A stretch of 64,000 nucleotides of DNA from Terriglobales bacterium (GTDB lineage: Bacteria; Acidobacteriota; Terriglobia; Terriglobales; Acidobacteriaceae): NCBI GenBank assembly GCA_025936825.1, contig JAICSO010000016.1, positions 30,106 through 94,105 on the forward strand, written 5' to 3'. The notes under the pieces were generated by a model. The model saw only the letters and a program-made list of their open reading frames with translations, was not told where the DNA came from and did not search any database. The position numbers and the translations under genes were made by a program. This document shows positions 1-7,946 of this stretch, piece after piece. Position 1 is the first letter of the stretch. The number at the start of each line of letters is the position of its first letter.

Positions 1-492
1 ACCGGCCGTGGTCATCTTCCCGGCTTCCCGCAGGTACCGTCCCATCAGCATCAGGTGATAGTCGTGTGCCCAGATCACATCTTTGCCGTTCGTCACCTCG
101 ACGGCCGCCTGCGCAAACCGGCGATTCACGCGCTGATAGACCTCCCAATATTCGGGATCGAAGTTACAGCGCGACGGCATGTCATGAAACAGCGGCCAGA
201 TGATCTCGTTGGCGAATCCGGAATAAAATTTTGAGATTTCATCGCGCGACAGTGGGACCGCCTTGAAGCCATACGGTCTTCCTCGCGCCGCTTTGGCGAG
301 CAATTCATTGGCACGTTCTGAATCTGCAGACCCGGCCCACCCCACCCAGGACCCATGCGTAAAACGCCAAATGCTATCGAGAGCGGTCGCTAAACCGCCC
401 GCGCTGCGCGACAGACGGGGACCTCCGCCGCGGTGCTTCACTTCCACCGGTAAGCGGTTCGAGACTACGATGAGTCTTCCTTCCAGCGTCAT
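1..492 (-). CDS. otsA: Trehalose-6-phosphate synthase OtsA, N-terminal part (runs off the window)
   Basis: This is the first ~164 residues of a GT20 glycosyltransferase that joins UDP- or GDP-glucose to glucose-6-phosphate to make trehalose-6-phosphate in the cytoplasm. The reading frame stays open to the window edge. Near the N-terminus it shows RLIVVSNRLPV followed by an R-rich loop and SAGGLATAL, the family's sugar-phosphate/nucleotide-sugar loop. Later it shows WPLFHD and VIWAHDYHLMLM, both typical of OtsA. The start ATG at 490-492 overlaps the otsB stop as ATGA, so translation is probably coupled to the upstream otsB. The two genes make a complete trehalose synthesis pair. Identification is secure; the C-terminal part is simply outside the window. 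Confidence 0.93.
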   Translation of the reverse strand, partial: MTLEGRLIVVSNRLPVEVKHRGGGPRLSRSAGGLATALDSIWRFTHGSWVGWAGSADSERANELLAKAARGRPYGFKAVPLSRDEISKFYSGFANEIIWPLFHDMPSRCNFDPEYWEVYQRVNRRFAQAAVEVTNGKDVIWAHDYHLMLMGRYLREAGKMTTAG

Positions 493-1280
493 CGTTCTTC
501 TCCGCAGGCTCGCAGCCAATCGCGCAAAAAACGGATTAGCTCCTCAGGGGGCTTGAGCCAAACATCGGCGCGCGTCGAACGCCGCTCCAGCCGAACCAGA
601 ACAGCAAGACCCCGTCCTTTGATGGCACGAAAGGCGTTCTCGTCTGTCTGGTCGTCTCCAAGATAAGCAGCTGCAACATCTTGGCGGGATTCCGAGAGGA
701 TAGTTTCGACCGCATCGCCCTTGTCCTTACCGGGCGCGCGAAATTCTAGACCACCGTCAAATCGCAGGAGTTCCAGGCCATGCTGGCGGACCAGCGGCTC
801 ACAAATATGCCGCACCTCCGCCTCGGTACCGCGCTGCTGTGCGGAACTCAGACCTCGCCAGTGCACCGCAATGCTGCCGGGCTTTGTCTCGATGCGGTCT
901 GTTAACCCGGCGCTGATGAATGCACGGCGCGCAGTCTGGAGGGCGACCCGGTGCTCGGCATCCGGAGCATCCACTTCATAGCTACCATCGGCGAATAATC
1001 GCTCGGCGCCGTGACTGCCCCAGATTTCCGGTTGCGGGTGAATTCCACTCAGGAACAGCAGTTCGCGCGCCGAGCGTCCGCTGATCAATACCACGCGAGT
1101 GTCCGCCGCCATGATCCGCGAAATGATCTCAGGAATGTCGTGATACGGAAAAGCACGCTTCCGGTCCGGCGTGAACGGTGCCAGCGTCCCGTCGTAGTCG
1201 AGCAGCAGCAGCCGACTCGAAGCCTGGCGCAGCCGATCGAAAAACGACGTACAGATGTCGTATTGTTCAGCGACTTTCAT
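489..1280 (-). CDS. otsB: Trehalose-6-phosphate phosphatase OtsB
   Basis: This 263-residue HAD-superfamily phosphatase removes phosphate from trehalose-6-phosphate to give trehalose. HAD motif I is LLLLDYDGTLAPF, with the nucleophile and acid/base aspartates at about D28 and D30. Motif II is VVLISGR near residue 60. The KGDAVETIL segment and motif IV GDDQTDENAF (about 208-217) complete the active site. The length is normal for bacterial OtsB. It precedes otsA on the same strand with a 4-bp ATGA overlap. About 218 bp separate its start from the end of the ABC permease gene, so it probably begins its own transcript there. Trehalose is usually made as an osmo- or desiccation protectant; that role is inferred from the pathway. 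Confidence 0.95.
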   Translation of the reverse strand: MKVAEQYDICTSFFDRLRQASSRLLLLDYDGTLAPFTPDRKRAFPYHDIPEIISRIMAADTRVVLISGRSARELLFLSGIHPQPEIWGSHGAERLFADGSYEVDAPDAEHRVALQTARRAFISAGLTDRIETKPGSIAVHWRGLSSAQQRGTEAEVRHICEPLVRQHGLELLRFDGGLEFRAPGKDKGDAVETILSESRQDVAAAYLGDDQTDENAFRAIKGRGLAVLVRLERRSTRADVWLKPPEELIRFLRDWLRACGEER

Positions 1281-1498
1281 GACGCGACTTCAGCGTGCGA
1301 AGAAAACGTGACCAACCCTGAAGCGCGAAACCCTTGCAGCCGCGACGACGAAGGGCACCAAATATGCGCGCTGCAATCGATCCGGCGCAGCCCCGAGCTC
1401 TTACGCCGAATCACGGACGAGTCTAGCATGGAGCACCAACTCAGATGCACTTGGAAGTACATCCGTTGTCGAAGCTTTAGTTCGTGGCACTTACAGAT

Positions 1499-2611
1499 TT
1501 AGGTCCAGCGAAACCAACGCAGCGCGAGGAAGAAAGAAATTGCTCCCCAGATCACGAGCACGGAAATGCGCCCGGTCTGGGATACCAAGGATGAACCTTC
1601 GAGTATGGTGGCGCGGAGAGCATCATTCAACGCGGTCAGCGGCAGCAGCTTGATGAATGTTTGCGCCGTGGCAGGAAATCGTTCGTAAGAAAAGAAGACA
1701 CCGGAAAGAATCCACATCGGCATCATCACGATGTTAATCAGGCCGCTCACGCTCTCGATCTTCTGCGCGCGGCTGGCGGTAAGCAGGCCCAGTCCGCCGA
1801 ATGAAATTGCACCGAGCGCGCCAATCAGAACGATGGTGAAAAACGATCCCAACACTCGCATGTGAAACATCAGGATCCCGAAACCCAGCAGCAGGCCAAC
1901 CTCAATAACCATGAGGATCAAGCGGCTGCTGGCAAGTGCCATCAAAAAATCGGTGCGCCGCATGGGAGTTGCGACGAAGCGCTTCAGCAGCTTGCGCTGG
2001 CGCATATCCACGAGGGCAAATCCGATTCCCCACATTCCGGAGTTCATCAGGTTCATGCCGAGCAGGCCGGGGATCAAAAAATCGATGTAGCGGGAACCGG
2101 GTTCGGAAGACACGATCACGCTGGTGGCCAACACGTCTTTGCGTCCCGCCGCAGCTTGCAGCGCGCCGTCGACCTCCACGTGCGACTGCACACTTTCCGG
2201 ACGTGCGGGATCGTAATGATATTGGACCTTGTCGGCTGAAACAGGATCGACAATCAGATCATATTTTCCGAGCCGCAAACCTTTCGCAGCTTGCGCATCA
2301 TCAACAATCTCGGCGTGGATGGCATTCTTCTGCGCCGAACTCTGAATCAACTCCTGGATGTGTGCGGCATTTGGGCTTGCGAGAATCGCGATTGTCGTAC
2401 GGTCTGCGGGCTTGTTGCGAAAAGCGAAACCCAATCCCAATGCAAGCAGCAACGGGAACACAAAAACCCAGAACACCACTTCCTTTTCGCGCGCAAGTTC
2501 GAGCATGCGCGCGCCCAAGAGGTGCCGAAATCCCGACCAGCGGCCGTTCCGCGGGACAGGCGTGTGCCTCTGGATCTGCGGTTGTGACGGTGTTTCCTGT
2601 GCAACGCTCAT
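1499..2611 (-). CDS. ABC-2 type transporter permease
   Basis: This 370-residue integral membrane protein has the ABC-2 exporter layout. It has one N-terminal membrane helix (about 50-68, VFVFPLLLALGLGFAF), a large extracytoplasmic domain (about 70-175), then five further hydrophobic segments beginning with IPGLLGMNLMNSGMWG. MRQRKLLKRFVATPMRR, just after the second helix, is the typical cytoplasmic coupling region. It lies 79 bp downstream of the ATPase gene on the same strand, so the two form a two-gene exporter operon. The family includes drug, antibiotic and polysaccharide exporters, and the substrate here cannot be read from the sequence. Confidence 0.88.
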   Translation of the reverse strand: MSVAQETPSQPQIQRHTPVPRNGRWSGFRHLLGARMLELAREKEVVFWVFVFPLLLALGLGFAFRNKPADRTTIAILASPNAAHIQELIQSSAQKNAIHAEIVDDAQAAKGLRLGKYDLIVDPVSADKVQYHYDPARPESVQSHVEVDGALQAAAGRKDVLATSVIVSSEPGSRYIDFLIPGLLGMNLMNSGMWGIGFALVDMRQRKLLKRFVATPMRRTDFLMALASSRLILMVIEVGLLLGFGILMFHMRVLGSFFTIVLIGALGAISFGGLGLLTASRAQKIESVSGLINIVMMPMWILSGVFFSYERFPATAQTFIKLLPLTALNDALRATILEGSSLVSQTGRISVLVIWGAISFFLALRWFRWT

Positions 2612-2690
2612 TTCATTTTCTCAAGCGGGGAATCAAACCCTTGAATGCGTAACTTCGCCAAGAGAGGCAATGATTCAATGATTCAACCTC

Positions 2691-3620
2691 TTAGTCCTCC
2701 CTCAAATGCCTGCCGGTCAGATTCACAAACACATCTTCCAGGCTTGCCTGGCGCGTGTTCAAGCGCTCGAGTTGTGCCGACTGCTGGTCCACTTTCTCCA
2801 GCAACGCTGGGATTGTTCGATGCGGCTCGCGCACATTCAAGCAGATGACGCCATCTTCGTTGCGGACGGAATCCACGCTGGGCAGCGACTGCCACGTCGC
2901 GTTGTCCAGATGGCCGTTTCCTGACAACGCAAACTCGACCACATGATGCCCACCGAGTCGCTCGATCAGATCCGCAGGCGTACCCTCCGCAATAATCTGG
3001 CCATGATCCACAATCGCGAGACGGTCACAAAGCCGCTCAGCCTCATCCATGTAGTGCGTGGTCAACAGAACCGTTCCGCCTTCGCCTTGGAAGGCGCGAA
3101 TGATGTCCCACAATTGCCGGCGGCTCTGAGGATCAAGTCCAGTCGTCGGTTCGTCCAGGAACAACACCTTCGGCGATGCCACCAGCGCAGTCGCAACCGC
3201 TAATCTCTGTTTCTGGCCGCCTGAAAGCTTTCCGACCAGCGCGTCCGATTTCTCGTTCAGCTGCAGCGCGCTGAGAACTTCATCGGTGCTGCGCGGCTGC
3301 GTATAAAAGCTGGCAAACAGCTCGATGGTTTCTCGGACCGTCAGCTTTTCTGAAAGGCGCGTCTCTTGCAATGAAATCCCGATGTATTCCCGCAGTTCCC
3401 GAGCATTCGTTTTCCAACTGCGCCCGAGAATGGAAACCTCGCCTGACGTCGGTTCCAGCAGGCCTTCCAGAATCTCGATTGTCGTGGTTTTACCGGCTCC
3501 ATTTGGCCCAAGCAGGCCAAAGCATTCACCCGGCTGGATTGCGAGGCTCAACCCGCGGACGGCTTCCACTTTGCCGTCGTAAGTCTTGCGGAGATCACGG
3601 CACTCGACGGCTGCGGGCAT
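2691..3620 (-). CDS. ABC transporter ATP-binding protein
   Basis: This 309-residue ATPase energises the permease encoded directly downstream. It carries Walker A GPNGAGKTTT (about 38-47), a Q-loop region at SLQETRLSEKL, the signature LSGGQKQRL, Walker B KVLFLDEP and the H-loop TTHYMDEAE, all in the right order. The region after about residue 220 is a CcmA/NatA/DrrA-type C-terminal extension ending with SLEDVFVNLTGRHL, a hallmark of ABC-2 exporter ATPases. It is the first gene of the pair; the start ATG lies 212 bp from the divergent transglutaminase-like gene, so that gap holds both promoters. The transported substrate is unknown. Confidence 0.93.
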   Translation of the reverse strand: MPAAVECRDLRKTYDGKVEAVRGLSLAIQPGECFGLLGPNGAGKTTTIEILEGLLEPTSGEVSILGRSWKTNARELREYIGISLQETRLSEKLTVRETIELFASFYTQPRSTDEVLSALQLNEKSDALVGKLSGGQKQRLAVATALVASPKVLFLDEPTTGLDPQSRRQLWDIIRAFQGEGGTVLLTTHYMDEAERLCDRLAIVDHGQIIAEGTPADLIERLGGHHVVEFALSGNGHLDNATWQSLPSVDSVRNEDGVICLNVREPHRTIPALLEKVDQQSAQLERLNTRQASLEDVFVNLTGRHLRED

Positions 3621-3832
3621 CGCAACATTTTACCGGAGTAGCCGAGGGAGGTGCGTGGATTGCGAGTCAAACTGCAGAATTGACAACTAGTTTCTCGGCG
3701 TCACTGGAAATGTGCCTTGCGCTGCAGGTAATCTATATCTCGCATGTCGCACGCCCCACGCGGCTTCACCTGAAGGTTCGCTCCTGAGCACCGTGTGTGT
3801 CCTCACACCTCAACACTTCCAGGAGAAGAACG

Positions 3833-4831
3833 ATGCCGCGCAAATCGTTTAGTATTGCAGCCTTTGTATTTCTAGCCGTCTCGATCATTTCTGCCCAGTC
3901 GTCCCGCCATTTCACATTCCATTACGCCTTCACGGTCAACAATGTCCCTGAAGGCCAGAAGATTCGAGTGTGGTTTCCCGCCGCGCACTCCGACGATTTC
4001 CAGGACGTGAAAATTACTTCCGCTAAGGGCGACCTGCCGCTGAAGCGCACCAAAGAGTCGCGCTTCGGCAACGAAATTTATTACGCCGAATCGTCCAAAT
4101 CGAAATCAGGCGATTTGCACTTCGAAGTTGACTACGACGTTGTCCGCCGCGAGCGTCTCACGCTTGGAATCAACCGACCGCGCCTGCAAAATGCCTCGCT
4201 CACAAAAAAGGAACAGCAACAAGATCTGGCGCCCGACAAACTGGTGCCCATCACCGGCCTTCCCGCGGAACTCGCCGCCAAAGTGACAGCCGGAAAACCT
4301 TCTACTCTCGACAAAGCACGTGCTATTTACGATTACGTTTTCGACAACATGCGTTATGACAAAACAGGCACCGGCTGGGGACACGGAGACGTGCTCTACG
4401 CCTGCGATGCTAAGAAAGGCAATTGCACCGACTTCCATTCCCTTTTCATCGCCATGGCCCGTTCGCAGAGAATTCCCTCGCGATTCGAAATCGGCTTTCC
4501 TCTTCCCGCAGACAAACACTCCGCCGAAATTGCCGGCTACCACTGCTGGGCCGAATTCTTTGATCCCCAGCATGGTTGGGTTCCTGTCGACATCTCCGAG
4601 GCCTGGAAGAATCCCGTGAGAAAGGACTACTTCTTTGGAGCGCATGACACGCAACGTATTCAGTTCACCATGGGCCGCGACTTGAAGCTGAACCCGCCCC
4701 AATCTGGAGATCCGCTGAACTACTTCGTGTATCCCTATGTAGAGGTTGGGGATAAGGCGTATCCGAACATTTCCCATGAATTCTCATTCGCCGATTCTCC
4801 TGCGGTACAAGCCAGTACACTCGCACATTAA
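3833..4831 (+). CDS. Secreted transglutaminase-like domain protein
   Basis: This is a 332-residue protein with a cleavable signal peptide (PRKSFSIAAFVFLAVSIISA) and a transglutaminase-like core. The core shows GNCTDFHSLFIAMAR with the catalytic cysteine, then GYHCWAEFF with the histidine, and WVPVDISEAW with the aspartate, giving the Cys-His-Asp triad in order. An N-terminal beta-rich domain (about 30-130) precedes the core. The frame is open from 3797 (GTG), but ATG 3833 is preferred because AGGAG lies at 3821-3825 and the signal peptide begins there. Bacterial members are usually cysteine peptidases or amidases rather than protein cross-linkers. The true substrate is unknown. Confidence 0.88.
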   Translation: MPRKSFSIAAFVFLAVSIISAQSSRHFTFHYAFTVNNVPEGQKIRVWFPAAHSDDFQDVKITSAKGDLPLKRTKESRFGNEIYYAESSKSKSGDLHFEVDYDVVRRERLTLGINRPRLQNASLTKKEQQQDLAPDKLVPITGLPAELAAKVTAGKPSTLDKARAIYDYVFDNMRYDKTGTGWGHGDVLYACDAKKGNCTDFHSLFIAMARSQRIPSRFEIGFPLPADKHSAEIAGYHCWAEFFDPQHGWVPVDISEAWKNPVRKDYFFGAHDTQRIQFTMGRDLKLNPPQSGDPLNYFVYPYVEVGDKAYPNISHEFSFADSPAVQASTLAH

Positions 4832-4983
4832 AGTACAACTTGAAGCATGCCGCGGGCCGGCTAAACGCTTGTGAGCTCAGGGACAACTACTCTCGATCAA
4901 ATGTGAATCGAATGTTAGAATTATGCTGCTTCTTGGTTAAACCACCAGCCTTACTCCCGGGTAGCAGCCAAAAGTCGAAAACT

Positions 4984-5856
4984 ATGCGGTCCAACGGATT
5001 CCATCCTCCGGCGGCAGTATCCCCGGTTCACAAGCAGTCGCAACTCGTGTTTCAGCGCATGGGGCGCCAAATCGGGAAGCTGATTCAGTCTGCAAGCATC
5101 AACAACGTCCATAAGTTTCGGACTAATAGCCGGCGCATCGAGGCCTTGGTTTCCGAACTTGCCCCTGAAAACGGAAACCATAAGAAGCTGCTTAAACTGC
5201 TCTCGAAGTTGCGCAAGAAAGCGGGCAACGTCCGCGACCTCGATGTGCAGATTGCTTTCTTAAAAGAATTGAAAGTCCCTGACCGGCAAAATCACCGCGC
5301 ACAATTGCTCCAGTGGCTGGATTCAGAGCAAGCACGGCGCAAGAAGAAACTGGAAAAAGCGTTTGATTCGGAAACTGCCACGGAACTCCGTAAGCGTTTG
5401 CAGCGAGTCCAAGGTGAGATTCAGTTCGACGGAATAGACTGCCTGAAATTGGCGCACAAACGTCTTCCCGATCCCGGTACGACTCCGCTAAGCGAGAAGA
5501 TGCTGCATACCTGCCGCGTCGAAGCCAAGAAGGCGCGCTATCTTGCCGAACTGGCCCCGGAATCGGCCGAAAGCAAGCATTTTATCGACGAACTCAAGAA
5601 GGCGCAGGACGCTATTGGCGAGTGGCACGACATTATGAAACTGAAAGAGCGCGCTGAGCAATTGTTTGGCGGCGTGAGTGATTCAGCGCTTGTGTCTGTG
5701 CTTCAGAACATCAGCCGCGCCAAGTTCCGCCGCGCTACTAGCGCGCTGATCACTGCAATCAACGAGATTTCGCAAAGCAGGAAAGCTCCGCAATCTGTTT
5801 CTTCCCGCAAGTCTTCCGGCGCGGCTGATGCAATGCACCACAGCGCAGTGGCCTAA
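4984..5856 (+). CDS. CHAD domain protein (polyphosphate-associated)
   Basis: This ~290-residue alpha-helical protein is built of CHAD repeats. The conserved basic helices are visible as NVHKFRTNSRRIEALVSEL near the start, RKKAGNVRDLDVQIAFL in the middle and HTCRVEAKKARYLAEL in the second half. The conserved histidine, arginines and lysines of these helices bind polyphosphate in the family. It lies directly upstream of a Ppx-type gene and near ppk1-sixA, which fits a polyphosphate-granule role. The frame extends to 4840, but the first ~48 codons show no family similarity and ATG 4984 is preferred, although no clear Shine-Dalgarno was seen. The C-terminal ~35 residues are Ser/Lys-rich and probably disordered. 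Confidence 0.86.
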   Translation: MRSNGFHPPAAVSPVHKQSQLVFQRMGRQIGKLIQSASINNVHKFRTNSRRIEALVSELAPENGNHKKLLKLLSKLRKKAGNVRDLDVQIAFLKELKVPDRQNHRAQLLQWLDSEQARRKKKLEKAFDSETATELRKRLQRVQGEIQFDGIDCLKLAHKRLPDPGTTPLSEKMLHTCRVEAKKARYLAELAPESAESKHFIDELKKAQDAIGEWHDIMKLKERAEQLFGGVSDSALVSVLQNISRAKFRRATSALITAINEISQSRKAPQSVSSRKSSGAADAMHHSAVA

Positions 5857-5928
5857 ATCTCGCAACCTTCCCAGCTCACCCGATATCTCGATCACCAGAT
5901 CAACCGATTCCCGATACACTGTTCGTGA

Positions 5929-7464
5929 ATGCCAACTTTCGCCGCCGTTGACATCGGATCGAACTCCGTCCGCCTGAAGATTTCCCGCCTGAGTGCACAT
6001 CGTCTGGTTGAAATTCACGAAGACCGCGAGGTCACCCGCCTCGGCGAGTCTGTTTTCCGCAGCGGATTTCTTTCGCCCGAGGCCATTGCTCTGACGGTGA
6101 AGGTTCTCCGCCGCTTTCATCGCGCCTGCCAACGTTATGGCGCCGATTCCGTCCGCGCAGTCGCGACTAGCGCGTTGCGCGACGCCCGCAACTCGCGCGC
6201 TTTCCTGGAGTGGGTGCGTTCCGCGACCGGCTGGAGCGTGGAGATCATTTCAGGATTGGAAGAAGCGCGATTGATTCACCTCGGCCTCACGTCAACCCTG
6301 CGCGTCAATTCCTGTCCGGTATTGATGATGGACCTCGGTGGCGGCAGTTGTGAATTGACCGTCTCGCGCAAAGGACACATTGAGCAAACTGTGAGTTTGC
6401 CTCTTGGCGCCGTTCGCCTGACCAACGACTTCGTGCATCACGATCCGCCTCGCAAGTCCGAGATACGTCAGCTGCGAGGTTTGATTGCCCGCGAAGTCGG
6501 AAGGATTGCTCCTCGAATTATCCATGCGAAGCCGAAAGTCGTCATTGCAACTTCGGGCACGGCAGAAGCTCTTGCAACCGTCTGCCACACGCTCTATCGC
6601 AACAAGAGCCAGCGTGGAATGACGGTCACGCACCTGCAAATGCGTAAGATCGCGAAAATGCTGACTCGTCTGACTGTCGATGAACGCCGCAAGATCCACG
6701 GCATTGGCGTGCGCCGCGCGGAAATCATCATCGCGGGAGCTGCGGTATTCGCCGAACTCCTCGACCGCTGCAAGCTCAACGGCTTCCGCTTCTCGCCTCT
6801 AGGTCTGCGAGACGGCCTGCTCGCGCAAATGGCTGCCGACTTCGATCACGCGACCCGTTCCGGCCGTCAGATCGAATCGGAGCGCCAGGAGTCCATTCGG
6901 GCCGCGCTCGAGCACTACCACGTCGATGAGGAACATGCGGTGCGGGTCCGCGACACGGTACTGCAACTGGTGAAGACTTTGCGGCGCGTTCATCGGCTCC
7001 CTTACGAATACAACGAGTGGATTTCAGCCGCGGCTATGCTCTGCGAGGTCGGCGATTACGTGAACCGTAACGGCCGGCACCGCCACACCTATTACATCAT
7101 TTCGCATTCGGAGATCCTGGGTTATACGCCGCAGCAGCGGCGACTCATTGCTGCGATTGCACGGTATCTAGGTAAATCAAGACCTTCGCCTGGAGACAGC
7201 CCGATCCAGTCGCTGTCGCCATCGGATCAGAAGAACATCCCGAAAGCATCGCTGCTTCTGCGACTCGCTTCGGCCCTCAATCTAGGACGCAGCGGCGCGC
7301 TGAAAAAATTCCGAGTGCGCATCCACTCGACCTCAGTCGAGCTTGTACTCGTTCCCAAGCCACCTTTAAGCGTGGACCTTGAATTGTGGGCAGTAGAAAA
7401 AGAGCGCGCCTACTTCCGCGAGGTTTTCGGATGCGACTTCGCTGCGCTCGCCGCTGCCGCCTGA
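5929..7464 (+). CDS. ppx: Exopolyphosphatase / guanosine pentaphosphatase (Ppx/GppA family)
   Basis: This 511-residue protein belongs to the ASKHA-fold Ppx/GppA phosphatases, which release phosphate from polyphosphate ends or convert pppGpp to ppGpp. The phosphate-1 loop DIGSNSVRLKI is at residues 8-18 and the second phosphate loop DLGGGSCELTV is near 134. ATSALRDARN and SGLEEARLIHLG are also family motifs. From about residue 310 it continues into an HD-like all-helical domain (EHYHVDEEHAVRV, CEVGDYVNRNGRHRHTYYII), the long-form architecture. It converges on sixA, and the last 55 bp of the two genes overlap tail to tail. The neighbouring CHAD gene and ppk1 favour a polyphosphate role; the sequence alone does not exclude GppA activity. 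Confidence 0.93.
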   Translation: MPTFAAVDIGSNSVRLKISRLSAHRLVEIHEDREVTRLGESVFRSGFLSPEAIALTVKVLRRFHRACQRYGADSVRAVATSALRDARNSRAFLEWVRSATGWSVEIISGLEEARLIHLGLTSTLRVNSCPVLMMDLGGGSCELTVSRKGHIEQTVSLPLGAVRLTNDFVHHDPPRKSEIRQLRGLIAREVGRIAPRIIHAKPKVVIATSGTAEALATVCHTLYRNKSQRGMTVTHLQMRKIAKMLTRLTVDERRKIHGIGVRRAEIIIAGAAVFAELLDRCKLNGFRFSPLGLRDGLLAQMAADFDHATRSGRQIESERQESIRAALEHYHVDEEHAVRVRDTVLQLVKTLRRVHRLPYEYNEWISAAAMLCEVGDYVNRNGRHRHTYYIISHSEILGYTPQQRRLIAAIARYLGKSRPSPGDSPIQSLSPSDQKNIPKASLLLRLASALNLGRSGALKKFRVRIHSTSVELVLVPKPPLSVDLELWAVEKERAYFREVFGCDFAALAAAA

Positions 7465-7946
7465 ATTTCGCGCGCCATCTTCGGTGTGATGAACCAGTTG
7501 AGGGTCGCAGCGCGCCGTTCGGTTTCGACTCGCGCTACCGCGCCCTTCTTGAAATCGATCAGTGCCTCGCAGCCTGACTTCGCGATGATCTTTGCCAGGA
7601 AGTCGGTAATGCTGGGATTGTGGCCTACTACCATCAGGGATTCGTGCTTCGAATATTTCTCAAGCATCCTGCGAAAGTCTGCAAACGACGCCTCCGGCTT
7701 CATTGCCGGTTCCAATTGCAACTTCGCCTCGTAGCCGAGTTCGTTGCCGACCAATGATGCCGTTTGTGTCGCGCGCTTCAGCGGGCTCGAAATAATTACG
7801 TCAGGTTGAACATCCAGCGCGGCGAGAGCACGGCCAATAGACCCGCACTGCTCGATTCCATCTGCATCCAGCGGTCGCTTATCGTCCTTCTTGGGATTGC
7901 TCAAATGCTCGCCGGCACTGGCATGCCGAACAAAGTAGATGATCAT
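7410..7946 (-). CDS. sixA: Phosphohistidine phosphatase SixA
   Basis: This 178-residue histidine phosphatase removes phosphate from phosphohistidine proteins. The signature FVRHASAGEH lies at the N-terminus with the catalytic histidine at residue 8. The second conserved segment is VIISSPLKRATQTA near 52-65, and MVVGHNPSITDFL carries the later conserved histidine. All are typical of the RHG/SixA branch. The start ATG overlaps the ppk1 stop as ATGA, so the two are probably translated together. The 3' end overlaps the convergent ppx gene by 55 bp. SixA next to ppk1 and CHAD genes is a recurrent arrangement; whether it acts on a polyphosphate-linked protein here is inference. Confidence 0.92.
   Translation of the reverse strand: MIIYFVRHASAGEHLSNPKKDDKRPLDADGIEQCGSIGRALAALDVQPDVIISSPLKRATQTASLVGNELGYEAKLQLEPAMKPEASFADFRRMLEKYSKHESLMVVGHNPSITDFLAKIIAKSGCEALIDFKKGAVARVETERRAATLNWFITPKMAREIQAAAASAAKSHPKTSRK

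Noticed and set aside
1011..1502. 163-codon open frame opposite otsB and into the gap
   Set aside because: Antisense to otsB for most of its length, with no recognisable protein features.
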